64,000 bases of DNA from Hofstenia miamia. Taxonomy: Eukaryota > Xenacoelomorpha > Acoela. The notes under the pieces were generated by a model. It was not told the DNA's origin. It saw nothing but the letters and a program-made list of their open reading frames with translations, and made no database searches. Numbering within the stretch: position 1 is the first letter of the stretch; each line of letters starts with the position of its first letter. The stretch is taken from positions 1,473,029 to 1,537,028 of the forward strand of contig SCFE01000030.1 in the NCBI GenBank assembly GCA_004352715.1. The letters run 5' to 3'. The translations under genes and the position numbers were made by a program. Positions 1 through 9,989 of the stretch are shown here, in pieces.

Positions 1-1219
1 GCCGCTATGCCACTCATTCCCCACCAGTGGACCACTGGTGGTGGCTACATGGGGTTTTAAAAGGACCAGGATTAATCTTGATGCCTGATCGATATTATTA
101 ATAATATTATTAGTACTAGAAAATAGAAGAGTGTTATTTTAATGAAAATGAAAAACAGCATTTTACATGTGTTTCTGTTGTATCTTAAATTAGGTATATT
201 ATTAGGCAAGAAGGTTTTTCTAACACATCTAGCATTGATGTTTGAATTAAAAAGAAATAATATTAAGTATAAGATAGAACATGAGTTATTGCGATAACAT
301 AAATTAGGCGAAATTTACTGTCATTAAAAAATCTAAGAGAGTTTCAATTCTGTGAACATCAGACGTTGATAAGGGCGGTGTTTTTTAATAATAATAAACT
401 TCAATTAAGCTACAATACAGTAATGTAATATCCTCTACCAGGCTTTGTCATCTGGTTTCTTTATTATACTGTTATAATGAGAATGATATGTTAGCAGGTA
501 GGGGTGTACTATACTTATACTGCTTCTCTTTTACATTATTAATTCCATTAACTGTAATTAACAGGTGATATAATGAACACTATTTAGGTGACGAAGCTCC
601 GCAGCATTGTTTCCATTGTTGGTAACTGGGCATCCGCCTGAAGCAAACCTCCACATCCAATAACATCCACTTTTCTACATTCCAGTTGAATGAGTTCCAC
701 CTCTCAGCTCAACGATGTAGCTTATCTGTACCCTATCCTAGCACAGTGCTTACTCAATACGCAACACAACCCGACTTAGTCTCTATTTGCTAGGTGTACT
801 GTATACTTGCAACCTGGATTGTTACTAGCTGCTTACTTAATACTGTATTTAGCCATTACCAAAATATATTGGCTTCAATAATTTAAATAAATATCTAGCA
901 GCCTCCTACCCTGCACATAATAATTGATGGATGCTCAGTCACATCATTGGTCATGTTATAGTCATTAATTTAGATCTAAAACAATGTAAATATAAATTCG
1001 TGGCTTGGCACAAGGAACCTTAGATTAGAAAACTTTAAAATTGATATTAAAAAATATTTTTGCATTTATAATATTAAAAAACTGAAATGGCGAGGTTATA
1101 AATTTCATAGTCCTGATTACTCTATTAATAGAAACTATCAATCGTCATAGCCCACGTTAACCACTTTTTATTTGCAAATATTCGTTGTTTTCTTTTTTTG
1201 TTTAGTTTTGTATTACTTT
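1..1219. other. AT-rich stretch without a recognisable gene
   Basis: No reading frame with coding character, no splice-bounded exon and no repeat that I recognise. Positions 590-800 are somewhat less AT-rich than the surroundings, but their translations are broken by stops in every frame I checked. Most likely intergenic or old mobile DNA. Confidence 0.4.
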
Positions 1220-1310
1220 CTTGACGCTTTCAGAATTTGTTATCAGTATTTCTATCTATTGTTAAAATAATTGCTGAAAATAGATTTTTCTTCCTCCTCT
1301 TCTTCTTCTT
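1220..1310 (-). repeat. LINE 3' UTR segment (minus orientation)
   Basis: The reverse complement (purine-rich GAAGAAGAAG start, then AAAAATCTATTTT and a segment ending near TCTGAAAGCG) closely resembles 59409-59486 on the plus strand and, more loosely, 9918-9989 directly after the plus-strand LINE. The match to sequence lying just downstream of a LINE reverse transcriptase suggests a shared 3' UTR. Here it lies downstream of the endonuclease remnant of the minus-strand LINE, which implies that the reverse transcriptase part was deleted. Confidence 0.5.
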
Positions 1311-1429
1311 CAATACACTTTTCACGAGTTTTAATCCCATTGATTTTATTTTTGGACTGAATGAGACTTATGAAGAGATGTAAAACAGTGGTCAGAGAAT
1401 GGGCATTGAGAAGTGGTGTACTCATCGTA

Positions 1430-2398
1430 TAAATAGTTGTTTTCAGCTAGTATAATGCAATCAATTCGTGTTCTCCTCGATGATGTCATTGGAGTAGGCA
1501 ATGCTTTACTGACCAATTCTAAATTAACATTAAAATACTTTTGGTTCCAATCCCCGAAAAAGTCTAAGTCTTGAATTTGAGAATAGGCAAGTGATAATTC
1601 GTCTTCTAGTTGTTGAAGAATATGATTAGAGAATTTCTTATGCGGACAGTAGGATACATTTAATAACTACTTTTTAAGACGTGATACATTCAAAAGCAAG
1701 GACAACTATACCATTTCAAAATGACATTTAGAAATCATCAACTTACATTTAGAAACAATCATTTTACAACTAGAAATTAAAACCTACAAATAGAAATGGT
1801 CAATTTACTTTTAAAAATGAAAAACTACTCTTAGAATTTAGTATTTATCATTTAGAAATCATCAATAATCAAAAATAGCATTTAGAAAAGCATAGTTTAC
1901 ATTTAGAGAATTAAATTAATTTTTAGCATTTGAAACGAATTCCCTATATTCGAAATTTTTAATACTTAGATTCTGAAAATTTAAATGTACGCAATTCAAT
2001 ATATTTGAGCCGGTATTCAATTTTTTGATGTATGATTCAAAATTTAAAGTCGGACCGGGATTAGTCTCAATATCATATACTGCTAATAATAGAAAAATTA
2101 TGAGAGAAATAACAAATGACTTTTTTAAATCGATTATGATAGCACAAATGCGCCTGGTTGAGAAAGTTAAAGTTGTTTTTGAATGGCGAATAGTTGAGTT
2201 ATATGTATTGAAGTAAAACTGTACTGGTAAGAGCAAGGCATCCTCATTGGATTTGAATGTCGAAATAAGGAAAATATAAGTAAAAAGTAATAATTTTACT
2301 TTGAAAACAAATTTGAGTTTCAATTTGAATTTAGAATTATAGTAATTTTTCCATAGCCTGGGCGTCTGTAAACAAAAATATAATAATTCACACGACAT
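1430..2398 (-). pseudogene. LINE ORF2 start: 2A-like motif and endonuclease remnant
   Basis: An open frame runs from 2398 to 1916. It has a hydrophobic stretch followed by VYDIETNPGP (DIETNPGP at 2074-2051), the DxExNPGP signature of 2A-like ribosome-skipping sequences, then a segment (VHLNFQNLS) like the first strand of LINE apurinic endonucleases. After stops, a second piece around 1590-1430 reads FFGDWNQKYFN and then a segment ending RRTRIDCII, which fits the endonuclease GD(F/W)N motif and a C-terminal IDxI motif. 2A-like sequences are known at the start of ORFs in CR1/Rex1/L2-type and trypanosome non-LTR elements. The reverse transcriptase is absent, so the copy is dead. The motif itself is clear; the endonuclease assignment of the downstream piece is less certain. 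Confidence 0.65.
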
Positions 2399-2575
2399 AG
2401 TTAATAAAAAAGTATCTTAGCTGTTGAAGTAGATCGGTTATGATGGTGACGATGACTTCAGAGTTAGAGCAATTTGCGGTGAATGAATTAGTAAGGCGGT
2501 GCATTGTTATAAAGTGCAGCAGCGTATGATTTATGTACCCTGGACGAGCGAGCAAGCGGGTGGTGCGGCAGGTTG

Positions 2576-3145
2576 CTAGCGAAAGGCGGCAAAACTTTCA
2601 AAGACTCTGTTATTTGTCGGCATACCTTTGAGGAATTGAATTGTGCGACAAGATGGAGGCTCGAAGAAAGATTTAATGATGGATACCAAATTTTGCAATT
2701 CCATATTCTGTGAGAAATGAATGCCGTCTTTTGAAAAGAGACGACTGTTAACGACTATTGGACCTAAACAAAACTTTGAAAATAATTTAAATACTGAAAA
2801 TTTTAATTTTTCTGATAAGTTAGAAATAATCTTATTGACTTTTACTACTTCATTGTTGCCTTGAAGCAGGCTGTTGCAAAAAGGTGGGATTTCACTAAGA
2901 AAAATCTTAGTAGGACTAAAAATATGGTTGATTATTTTAATAAGACCAGTAAACTTATCTTCGAAGTTGGTTGGGTTCTTGAGAATGTCATTACTGCCAA
3001 TTTGTACGAAGATTGTTTTAATTTTTGTTTGCGGGTAGAGTTCCAATGTCTGTTGAAGCTCAGATATGCATGCGCCGAATACGAGTGCACGGAGACCTCT
3101 TTGCTTCTGATTATGTTTTTGGATCGCGGCCAATGTGGAGGACAT
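2576..3145 (-). pseudogene. LINE ORF1 remnant with SGNH/GDSL esterase-like domain
   Basis: A 189-codon open frame. FVQIGSND (residues 46-53) fits SGNH block III with its Gly and Asn, and SKDGIHFS (138-145, D140 and H143) fits the block V catalytic Asp-x-x-His. Esterase domains of this kind are known in ORF1 proteins of CR1-type non-LTR retrotransposons. The segment where block I (GDS) is expected reads VFGACISEL (residues 22-30), so the nucleophile motif is not canonical and a Cys stands where the Ser would be. The frame lies directly upstream, on the same strand, of the 2A/endonuclease frame at 2398-1916, as expected for ORF1 then ORF2. A longer N-terminal part is not visible. Confidence 0.65.
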
Positions 3146-3190
3146 TATTATTATATTTTATATAATGGATATGGGTTAAGAATAACGTAA

Positions 3191-3869
3191 CACAATGGTA
3201 ATATAACTACATGGAGAGAAGCATCAACTGATAAAATAACTAAATGAAAAACAAAATTTTACAATTTTAAAGCAGTTTTAATTGCGAACGCGCATGTATT
3301 GCAATTGAAGAGCAGCTGGATGAGAAGATGTGCTATGCTGTATGAACCTAGACATTCAGCCCTTGGGAGCTTTGCTGATCTGTTCCAAAAAGTTTAAATT
3401 TATTACTATCAATTAACCAAGAAGAATTTTCGTGATCATTTGTAAGTCATGCTTCGGACACTCCAGGGACAAAGTTTGAGCCAATTTCTTGTACGAATTG
3501 TTTGTCTTCATTATTTTTTGAAGAATGTATTTTTTGAAGAATGTATTCAAAGAAGGCTTCCTTAATGGTGGTAAAATTACAGAATCCTTGTAGCAACACA
3601 TAAATCCTTCTCAAAAGGATGCGTTAATTACTATAATCAGCTATGGTATGCATATTGATTACATATGTACTGAAAAGAAGGAGAATTTCAGAGAAATGTT
3701 CAACATTAAATTCAATCATTTTTCCCGTGTAGACATGTCCAGGCTGTTTAAGGCTAATCTAGAATTGATTTCATTATTGAATTGCAATAAGACTAAATCA
3801 AATAAAAATAAAATAATCAACATTATAAAATGAAAATCACCAAATTTACGATTTTATTAATAAGAAACG

Positions 3870-3921
<52 letters not shown>

Positions 3922-4920
3922 AATTTATTGAACTTCATGTAGAAGAAGCTATGAGGGGATGGGATTAGAGGAGATGCGCCTACAAGCAGAAGACTTGATT
4001 GGCTATTGAACTCATCAACTGTATTAATAGCAATAGCAATTACCGCAGTTGCCAACCTCATCAACGCCAATATCATCCAATGTGATGAAAAATTTCTATA
4101 ATTCAACTACCAAAAATTTAAAAGCCATAAGTCAATTGTAGTATTGTATTTTGTAATGTTTTAGTATTGTTCTATATACACAAATAAGGACTCCTCTATA
4201 ATGAACGTGTAAATGCACGAAGCACTTAGAATGCACAACTGAAAAGGCCGGAAAAACATTCTTTATGTTAAAACACAATATTCTTTTTCATACAACTGCC
4301 TCAGTTAAAATTAACCTCATTCGCGCTGATGTTCTTGGCATTTTTATGTATGCCTGCTTTTAATGGTGTCCAAAATCTACTCTTCTGTTGAAATTGCTCG
4401 TTCCTTTCGCTGGGTATTCGAAGTAAGAATGTTACCTTCAGTTTTGCAACTAACTTCGGATTTAAGGAGTTAAATTAAACTTAATAAGAACATGCAGATA
4501 GAATTAAAGAAGAATGAATATCCAAATAATTTCAAATCTTGACATAATAAGAAATCATTAGAAGAACAAAAGTTCAAAAACAAACTAATTATGAACATTG
4601 TTTTAACATCGAATATAGAGGATTCCACAATTAAAAAATGATCAAAGAACTAAGAAAAAACATCAATAATTAAAGAAAAAGTTTGATTTATACATAGCAA
4701 TGAGAAACTATGACCTAAGTTCAAATTTAAATCAACAACCGAGGAAATCAATAAATCTAATATAATTTACCAAACAAAATGCACCCTTTGGGGAAGATCA
4801 TATTAGTTTTCTAGTAGACACCTATCAAGAAGAATTCAGGAACATGAAACCAGTTTTAGTATATCTAATCATCTAATGAAATGCGGACAAAAATTTGAAA
4901 AAAAATTTACACTCAGACAT
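3191..4920. other. AT-rich intergenic DNA with one (AT)n tract
   Basis: Contains an (AT)n microsatellite at about 3872-3918. The short frames on either side have no recognisable motif and no splice-bounded exon. A less AT-rich piece at 3945-4085 could be an old transposon fragment, but I could not identify it. Confidence 0.4.
3872..3918. repeat. (AT)n microsatellite
   Basis: Uninterrupted AT dinucleotides, about 23 units. Confidence 0.95.
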
Positions 4921-4936
4921 CAAGTTATTTAAAAAT

Positions 4937-5071
4937 CAGACGAGAACCTTTTGATGTATATCATTTGATATACGTCAAAAAGATGCTCGTCTGAACGCAC
5001 ATCGTTCAAATTGACGCACAAACAGCTTGCATCTTTTTGACGTAGTTCAAAAGATTCTCGTCTGAACGCAC
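4937..5071. repeat. Foldback plus repeat units with core GCTCGTCTGAACGCAC
   Basis: Positions 4937-4993 form a near-perfect inverted repeat: CAGACGAG at the left end pairs with CTCGTCTG at the right end, and CTTTTGATGTATATC pairs with the following GATATACGTCAAAAAG. The right arm continues as GCTCGTCTGAACGCAC (4985-5000), and a second copy (TTCTCGTCTGAACGCAC) is at 5055-5071. Four more copies occur at 6324-6489. The arrangement suggests the terminal part of a foldback or miniature DNA transposon family. Confidence 0.6.
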
Positions 5072-5099
5072 ATTATTCATTTGAACGAGTAGTAATTAA

Positions 5100-5483
5100 C
5101 GATTTTGTTTTGGGGACAGATTGTCTCAAGTAGCCGTGAGTCTTAAAATACGAGGATTTTGAAGCTCAACAATTTTAACTTCAAAATGAACCCTGACGAT
5201 ATTGAATTTAAATGTTCCAATTTTTTTAACAAAAGGCAGTTATTCCTTTCAATGAAGGAATATTGATTTTTCACAAATTTTGCTACTGAATTGTCAATAT
5301 ATTTTACATGCGTGTAGAACTAATTAAAATTACTTATAAAACAGAATTCAAGCATGTATTGAAATTTAATTATATTGTTCAATTGTGTAATTACAACGAA
5401 ACTTTTAGGACCTCGCGAAATCAACATTTTGTGAGTCGGTTCGGTTTGGTTCACATAAAATACTGCGATATCAATTGTATATT

Positions 5484-5519
<36 letters not shown>

Positions 5520-6300
5520 CATATTTAAAATGGAATAGTAATTACAAATATGAATGCGTTTTAGTGAAATTCGTTTCTGATAAAAATGGAATTTTAAGTC
5601 ATTCCATGGAACAATGTTTAATATCACCAGTATATTAAAGCTTATAAATGTATAAATTGCTTATCCAATGGAACGGACCTTTCGGCATCGAGGAATAAAT
5701 TAAAAGGATTGAATTTCATAATTATGATTTTTTTCATTGCAAGAAAATAAATACACCTTAATACGAATGAGCATATTTTGTAAACCTGATTTTTTAAAAA
5801 AAATCTGTAAGTAGCTCGTTTTTTTTTACGACAACATTTTGTGGGCTAATCAGCCATATAATTGTAGCTGTATTATTAATAGAATTTTCTTAAGAAATTT
5901 TGTAATTTTCTAAACTGCTATATCTTACGCCTCAAACAGAAGTTTTCTTACAGCAAGTATTGACCCGCGGACTTGCACACAATACACAGCCTACTTTTAA
6001 ATAATGTACTGATCAAAATTTGAGGCAAGATACCACGTTATCAGTATTTTTCGGTATTGTGATAACATAGCGGTATACCGCCGGGCTCTAGAAACTTCAA
6101 ACAGGTAATTTCGTTTTTTTGAACAATCAGTAATTAATTACTTATTCTAGGCAATATTGTATAACAATATCCATAGAATTAAACATCCAATCAAATTCGT
6201 TTTTGATTATAATGTTTTGAATCAGTAATTGAGGTGTTGATTATAATCTTCTCAGTGCTAGAAAAACACTATTCCTATTAAACTTAATTGCTGAATAATC
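5100..6300. other. AT-rich DNA without recognisable gene
   Basis: Contains an (AT)n tract at 5488-5516. I see no coding pattern. It lies between the two clusters of the GCTCGTCTGAACGCAC repeat, so it may be the inside of a non-coding element bounded by them, but I found no target-site duplication. Confidence 0.35.
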
Positions 6301-6323
6301 AAGTGGCAGTGCATCAAAATAAT

Positions 6324-6489
6324 GCTCGTCTGAACGCACATCGTTCAAATTATCATACATCAAAAAGACGCTCGTTTGAACGCTCCCAAATTTTGATAGA
6401 TGCATCAAAAAAGCATACATCAAAAAGATGCTCGTCTGAACGCACTTTCATCAAAAGATGCGCATCAAAAGGTTCTCGTCTAAACGCAC
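6324..6489. repeat. Cluster of four GCTCGTCTGAACGCAC units
   Basis: Copies of the core at 6324-6339, 6370-6385 (two mismatches), 6430-6445 and 6473-6489 (TTCTCGTCTAAACGCAC). Most are preceded by CATCAAAAAGA-like sequence. The first is followed by ACATCGTTCAAATT, exactly as at 4999-5012. Spacing is irregular (about 43-60 bp), unlike a CRISPR array. The cluster ends just before the plus-strand LINE begins. Confidence 0.6.
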
Positions 6490-6496
6490 CTTAACA

Positions 6497-7198
6497 AGTA
6501 CTGATATTTCAAATGTTACTCAAGATATTTTTAAAGAAATTAGAAAAATGTTCCCAAATAAGAATAATGAACTTGTTTTTGCTAGTGAATCTAAAGCTGA
6601 TGTTTAGGTTATTAAGAATATTATCGGGAAAAATAAGTCTTATAATTTTGTAGAATACAAAAAGATTGCACCTAAGCTAAAAATTCTAAATGTACCGAGG
6701 TTTTTTTTGGAAAACTTAAGTGCACCTGAAATCAAAGAAAAAATATTAGTTGAAAACCCAAAGTTGCAAGATTTGTGTGGTTTAAATGATTCAATGTTTG
6801 AAATATTATTTACTAAGATTAACGGATATAGCAAAACCTCAATTATTTTCGTCAAAGTATCCCCAAAAGTACGGAAATTCTTTCTTGACAACAGCATACA
6901 TATTGGTCTTCAGATGTGCAAGGTCAGTGAACATTTTTATGCACGTATGTGTTCTAACTGTGGAATGTATGGACACTCAAGAAATAAGTGTTCAAGAAAA
7001 TCACATGTTTGCATGATCTGTGCAGACAATCACATATATACAAATTGTCCAAATAAAAACAATCCTTGTAAATATAAAAGTGTAAATTGCAGCACTTCAT
7101 ACCCTGAGAAATGTAATCATTCTACTTTTTCGAAAGTTTTTCCTATATATTTGTCTAATATTAAGGTAATAATCCAGAGAACAGAAACTGATGATTGA
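6497..7198 (+). pseudogene. LINE ORF1 (gag-like, CCHC zinc knuckles)
   Basis: A gag-like ORF1 of a Jockey/CR1-superfamily non-LTR retrotransposon. The frame is readable from about 6497, has one in-frame TAG near 6605, and is then open from 6707 to the stop at 7196-7198. Toward its C-terminus is CSNCGMYGHSRNKC, a retroviral-type zinc knuckle (CX2CX4HX4C), followed by a second CX2CX3HX4C finger (CMICADNHIYTNC), with further Cys residues behind it. The segment before the fingers (VKVSPKVRKFFLDN) matches the usual pattern of this ORF1 class. The role is RNA binding in the retrotransposon particle. The ORF2 endonuclease follows about 150 bp downstream on the same strand. Confidence 0.75.
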
Positions 7199-7339
7199 CT
7201 AACACAATTAGAAAACGTACATCTTCACGATTCTTACCTAATTAAGTCTAATTTAAAAAATTACACAACTCCTTTCATACCAAGTGAGGCATGTCAAAGT
7301 AACAATATTTATAATTATTCACCTTCCTTAAAACTAGAA

Positions 7340-8050
7340 GCTCCAATGATTTTAGTTCTTAATTGTAGATCTCTAAGAAACATAAAAGATTGAAATTCCT
7401 TATTAATGGATATTCTCACATATGAAATAGATGTCTGCATAGTTAGTGAACATTGGTTTGATTGTGAAATATCTGAAAGTTATCCTCAACTGGCTGGATA
7501 TGTTTGTTTTAGAAAAGATCGGGAAATTTCGAATAAAATGCACAGAGGTGGTGGTGTATGTATTTATGTTAAAAGCAATATTGAAAGTAATCTCGTAATA
7601 TTTACTGAAGCAATTAATATAGAATTATTGTGGTTCAAAATACTGTTTAATAAGAAATTAATGTATATTGCCGTATTGTATAATCCACCAAATTTAACGG
7701 TTGGTAAGAAAAATGAAGTGCGAGATTGTATCTCTTATTGCATCGAAAATTTAATTTTAAGTAACCAGGCATTATTTTTGATTATTGGTGGTGACTTTAG
7801 TGATCTCAATGTTGATGAGCTGTCAATTTCTATATGTATGACAAAACTCAATAATAAAAATACAAAAAAATTAAGAAACCTAGATAACGTTATAACCTCT
7901 CATCCTAATTTATATAAAAATTGTTATACATTTCAAGCTAGGGTTTCTACTGATCATCTTGGATTAATAGCAGAACCTTCACTTATAACAGGTATAGAAA
8001 AAGTGACAATTCCATTTCAAATTATTAATGGAAAAATATTCAAAAACTAA
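7340..8050 (+). pseudogene. LINE ORF2 part 1: APE-type endonuclease
   Basis: Reads LNCRSLRNI at its start, then, after an in-frame TGA near 7391, an open frame from 7406. SEHWFD (catalytic Glu region), GGDFSDLN (the GDFN motif, with the Asn replaced by Ser) and STDHLGLI (the SDH motif) appear in the order and spacing of LINE apurinic/apyrimidinic endonucleases. The domain nicks target DNA to prime reverse transcription. The frame ends with a stop at 8048-8050, and the reverse transcriptase continues in other frames, so this copy is inactive. Confidence 0.8.
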
Positions 8051-8058
8051 CCTGTTTA

Positions 8059-9864
8059 ATGTATAATATAAATTTTGAAGAATTTGAGGAAATTATACGA
8101 TACGATATTGATGAAGGGACTGCATTATTTTGTAAGACGATCAAGAGTTGCATTGACAGAACATGTCCAATCATTAATGTTAAAATGACAAACAAGTATT
8201 CAACTTTCATGACTCCGCAAATTAAATATTTATTGAGAAAAAAAGAAGAAATTAATGCGTAAAAAACAATTTCATAGAGCAAATGAAATGTTTGAAAGAA
8301 TTAATAAAGATATTAAAAGAAGTATTTCAAGGAAAAATCCAAAAAAATGGTGGGCTTCTGTAAATCAACTTATGGGACGCAATACACTATCAAAGATGAA
8401 TAAAGAATTTGATGCAAATGATATCAACAAAATGTTTACTAATATATCAAATGATTTGAACTACAAACAACCTAGAACTCCTAGTATAGATAGTGAAGAG
8501 ATTCCAACCCTAACAATGCATCAAGTATATCATGCATTGAAAAGTGTCAAAAAAACATCAACAGGATACGACGGAATACCATATTGGTTTATTAAAAAAT
8601 TTTCGTATATAATTACACCAATACTTCATTATATATTTATGGAGTCGCTAAGAATTGCTAAATTCCCGAAAATTTGGAAAACCTCTATAATAATACCAAT
8701 TCCAAAATCACAACCGGCAAAAATACATAATTTAAGACCAATTAGCATCACTTCAATATTGTCAAGAACTTTTGAAAAGCTTGTATTTAATTTTCATATC
8801 AAAATATCTACAATAATCATTTAAATATAAATCAGCATGGATTCCGAACAAATTGAACAACAACAAATGCTGTTATTGAACTGCAAAATCGAATTCTGCT
8901 ATACAAAAATGAAAATTATGATTATGTAAGATTAATCAGCCTTTTACAATGTAAATCACTACAATTTATTTGAAAAATTAAACAATGTAACACATTTAAA
9001 TCCGTACATCATTAATTGGTTTGATAGTTTTATTGGGAATAGACAACAAATGGTTAACTATAATAACAGACTTTCGGATATGGAAAAGATCAACAAAGGT
9101 ATTCCTCAAGGCTCCGTTTGTGGCCCATTTCTGTTCAATATATGTATTGATTCTTTAAATTGTGACTCTTTAAATATTAGAAATGGTTCTATTATTAAGT
9201 ATGCTGATGATACACTGATTTGTCTTCCAACTCTTGAAAATTTAGACTTAACACACTCAATTAATGATAATATCAAATCTTGGTATGAAGAAAACAAATT
9301 TGAAATTATAGAAAGACGCTGGAAATGATTATACCATTGAAGAGAAAATTTGTTGATAATATATCTAAAATTGATTGCTATTCCTCAGTAACAACAATGA
9401 AATATCTTGCATTTACCATAAATAACAAGCTTTCATTTAAAAAACATATTGCTCAAGTTTTTAAAATAACAATGAGAAATTTCTATATAATATTAAAAGT
9501 AAAAAGATTTTTAAATCAAGATGAAACTGAAATTTTATTTAATTCTCTAGTTAGCTCTATTATAACTTACGGCATACAAGTATATGCAGGTCAATCAGAA
9601 ACACCTTTATCTAAACTTAACAATATATACAAGAAAGCGTTTAAATACAAACTTATTACTAAAAAAATAAATATTTTTAACATTAAAGCAAAGGACAAAG
9701 CATTACATCAACACATTGAATACTCTCAAAAACATCCACTAATACAATTCATTAGCAAAAGAACTGAATACGCTACATTAAAATTAAGAAAAACAATCCA
9801 CCGAAATTATTCTCATCAAAGACCATATTACTCATGTTATTATTTTTATTTTTTAGTTTTGTAG
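8059..9864 (+). pseudogene. LINE ORF2 part 2: reverse transcriptase, several frameshifts
   Basis: The reverse transcriptase of the same element is split over at least four frames (8059-8262, 8255-8824, 9050-9328, 9325-9864) with degraded sequence at 8824-9050. Visible motifs in order: GYDGIPYWFIKKF and NLRPISITSILSRTFEKL (fingers), GIPQGSVCGPFLFN (motif B), and KYADDTLIC with the catalytic YADD at 9200-9211 (motif C). The thumb and C-terminal region follow to 9864. The frameshifts are small, so decay looks fairly recent. A probable 3' UTR follows to about 9990. Confidence 0.85.
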
Positions 9865-9989
9865 TTTGTAGTGTAGTTTACTGTATTGTAAGCTTAATTA
9901 TAGTTTATTATTATTATAGATTGAAGAAAAATCTGTATTCATAAATTGTTTGAATATCTAGAAATATTGATAAGTTCTGGATCCGGTCA
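9865..9989 (+). repeat. Probable LINE 3' UTR
   Basis: Follows the stop of the LINE reverse transcriptase. The part 9918-9989 (TTGAAGAAAAATCTGTATTC, then an AAATATTGATAA-like and a TCTGGATCCGG segment) resembles 59409-59486 and the reverse complement of 1220-1310. Exact 3' terminus and target-site duplication were not found. Confidence 0.45.

Noticed and set aside
3846-4106. Minus-strand frame with hydrophobic stretch
   Set aside because: Partly a translation of (AT)n, and the remainder shows no motif.
6324-6489. Possible CRISPR-like array (repeat units with spacers)
   Set aside because: Irregular spacing, divergent units, eukaryotic context and no cas genes; better explained as transposon ends.
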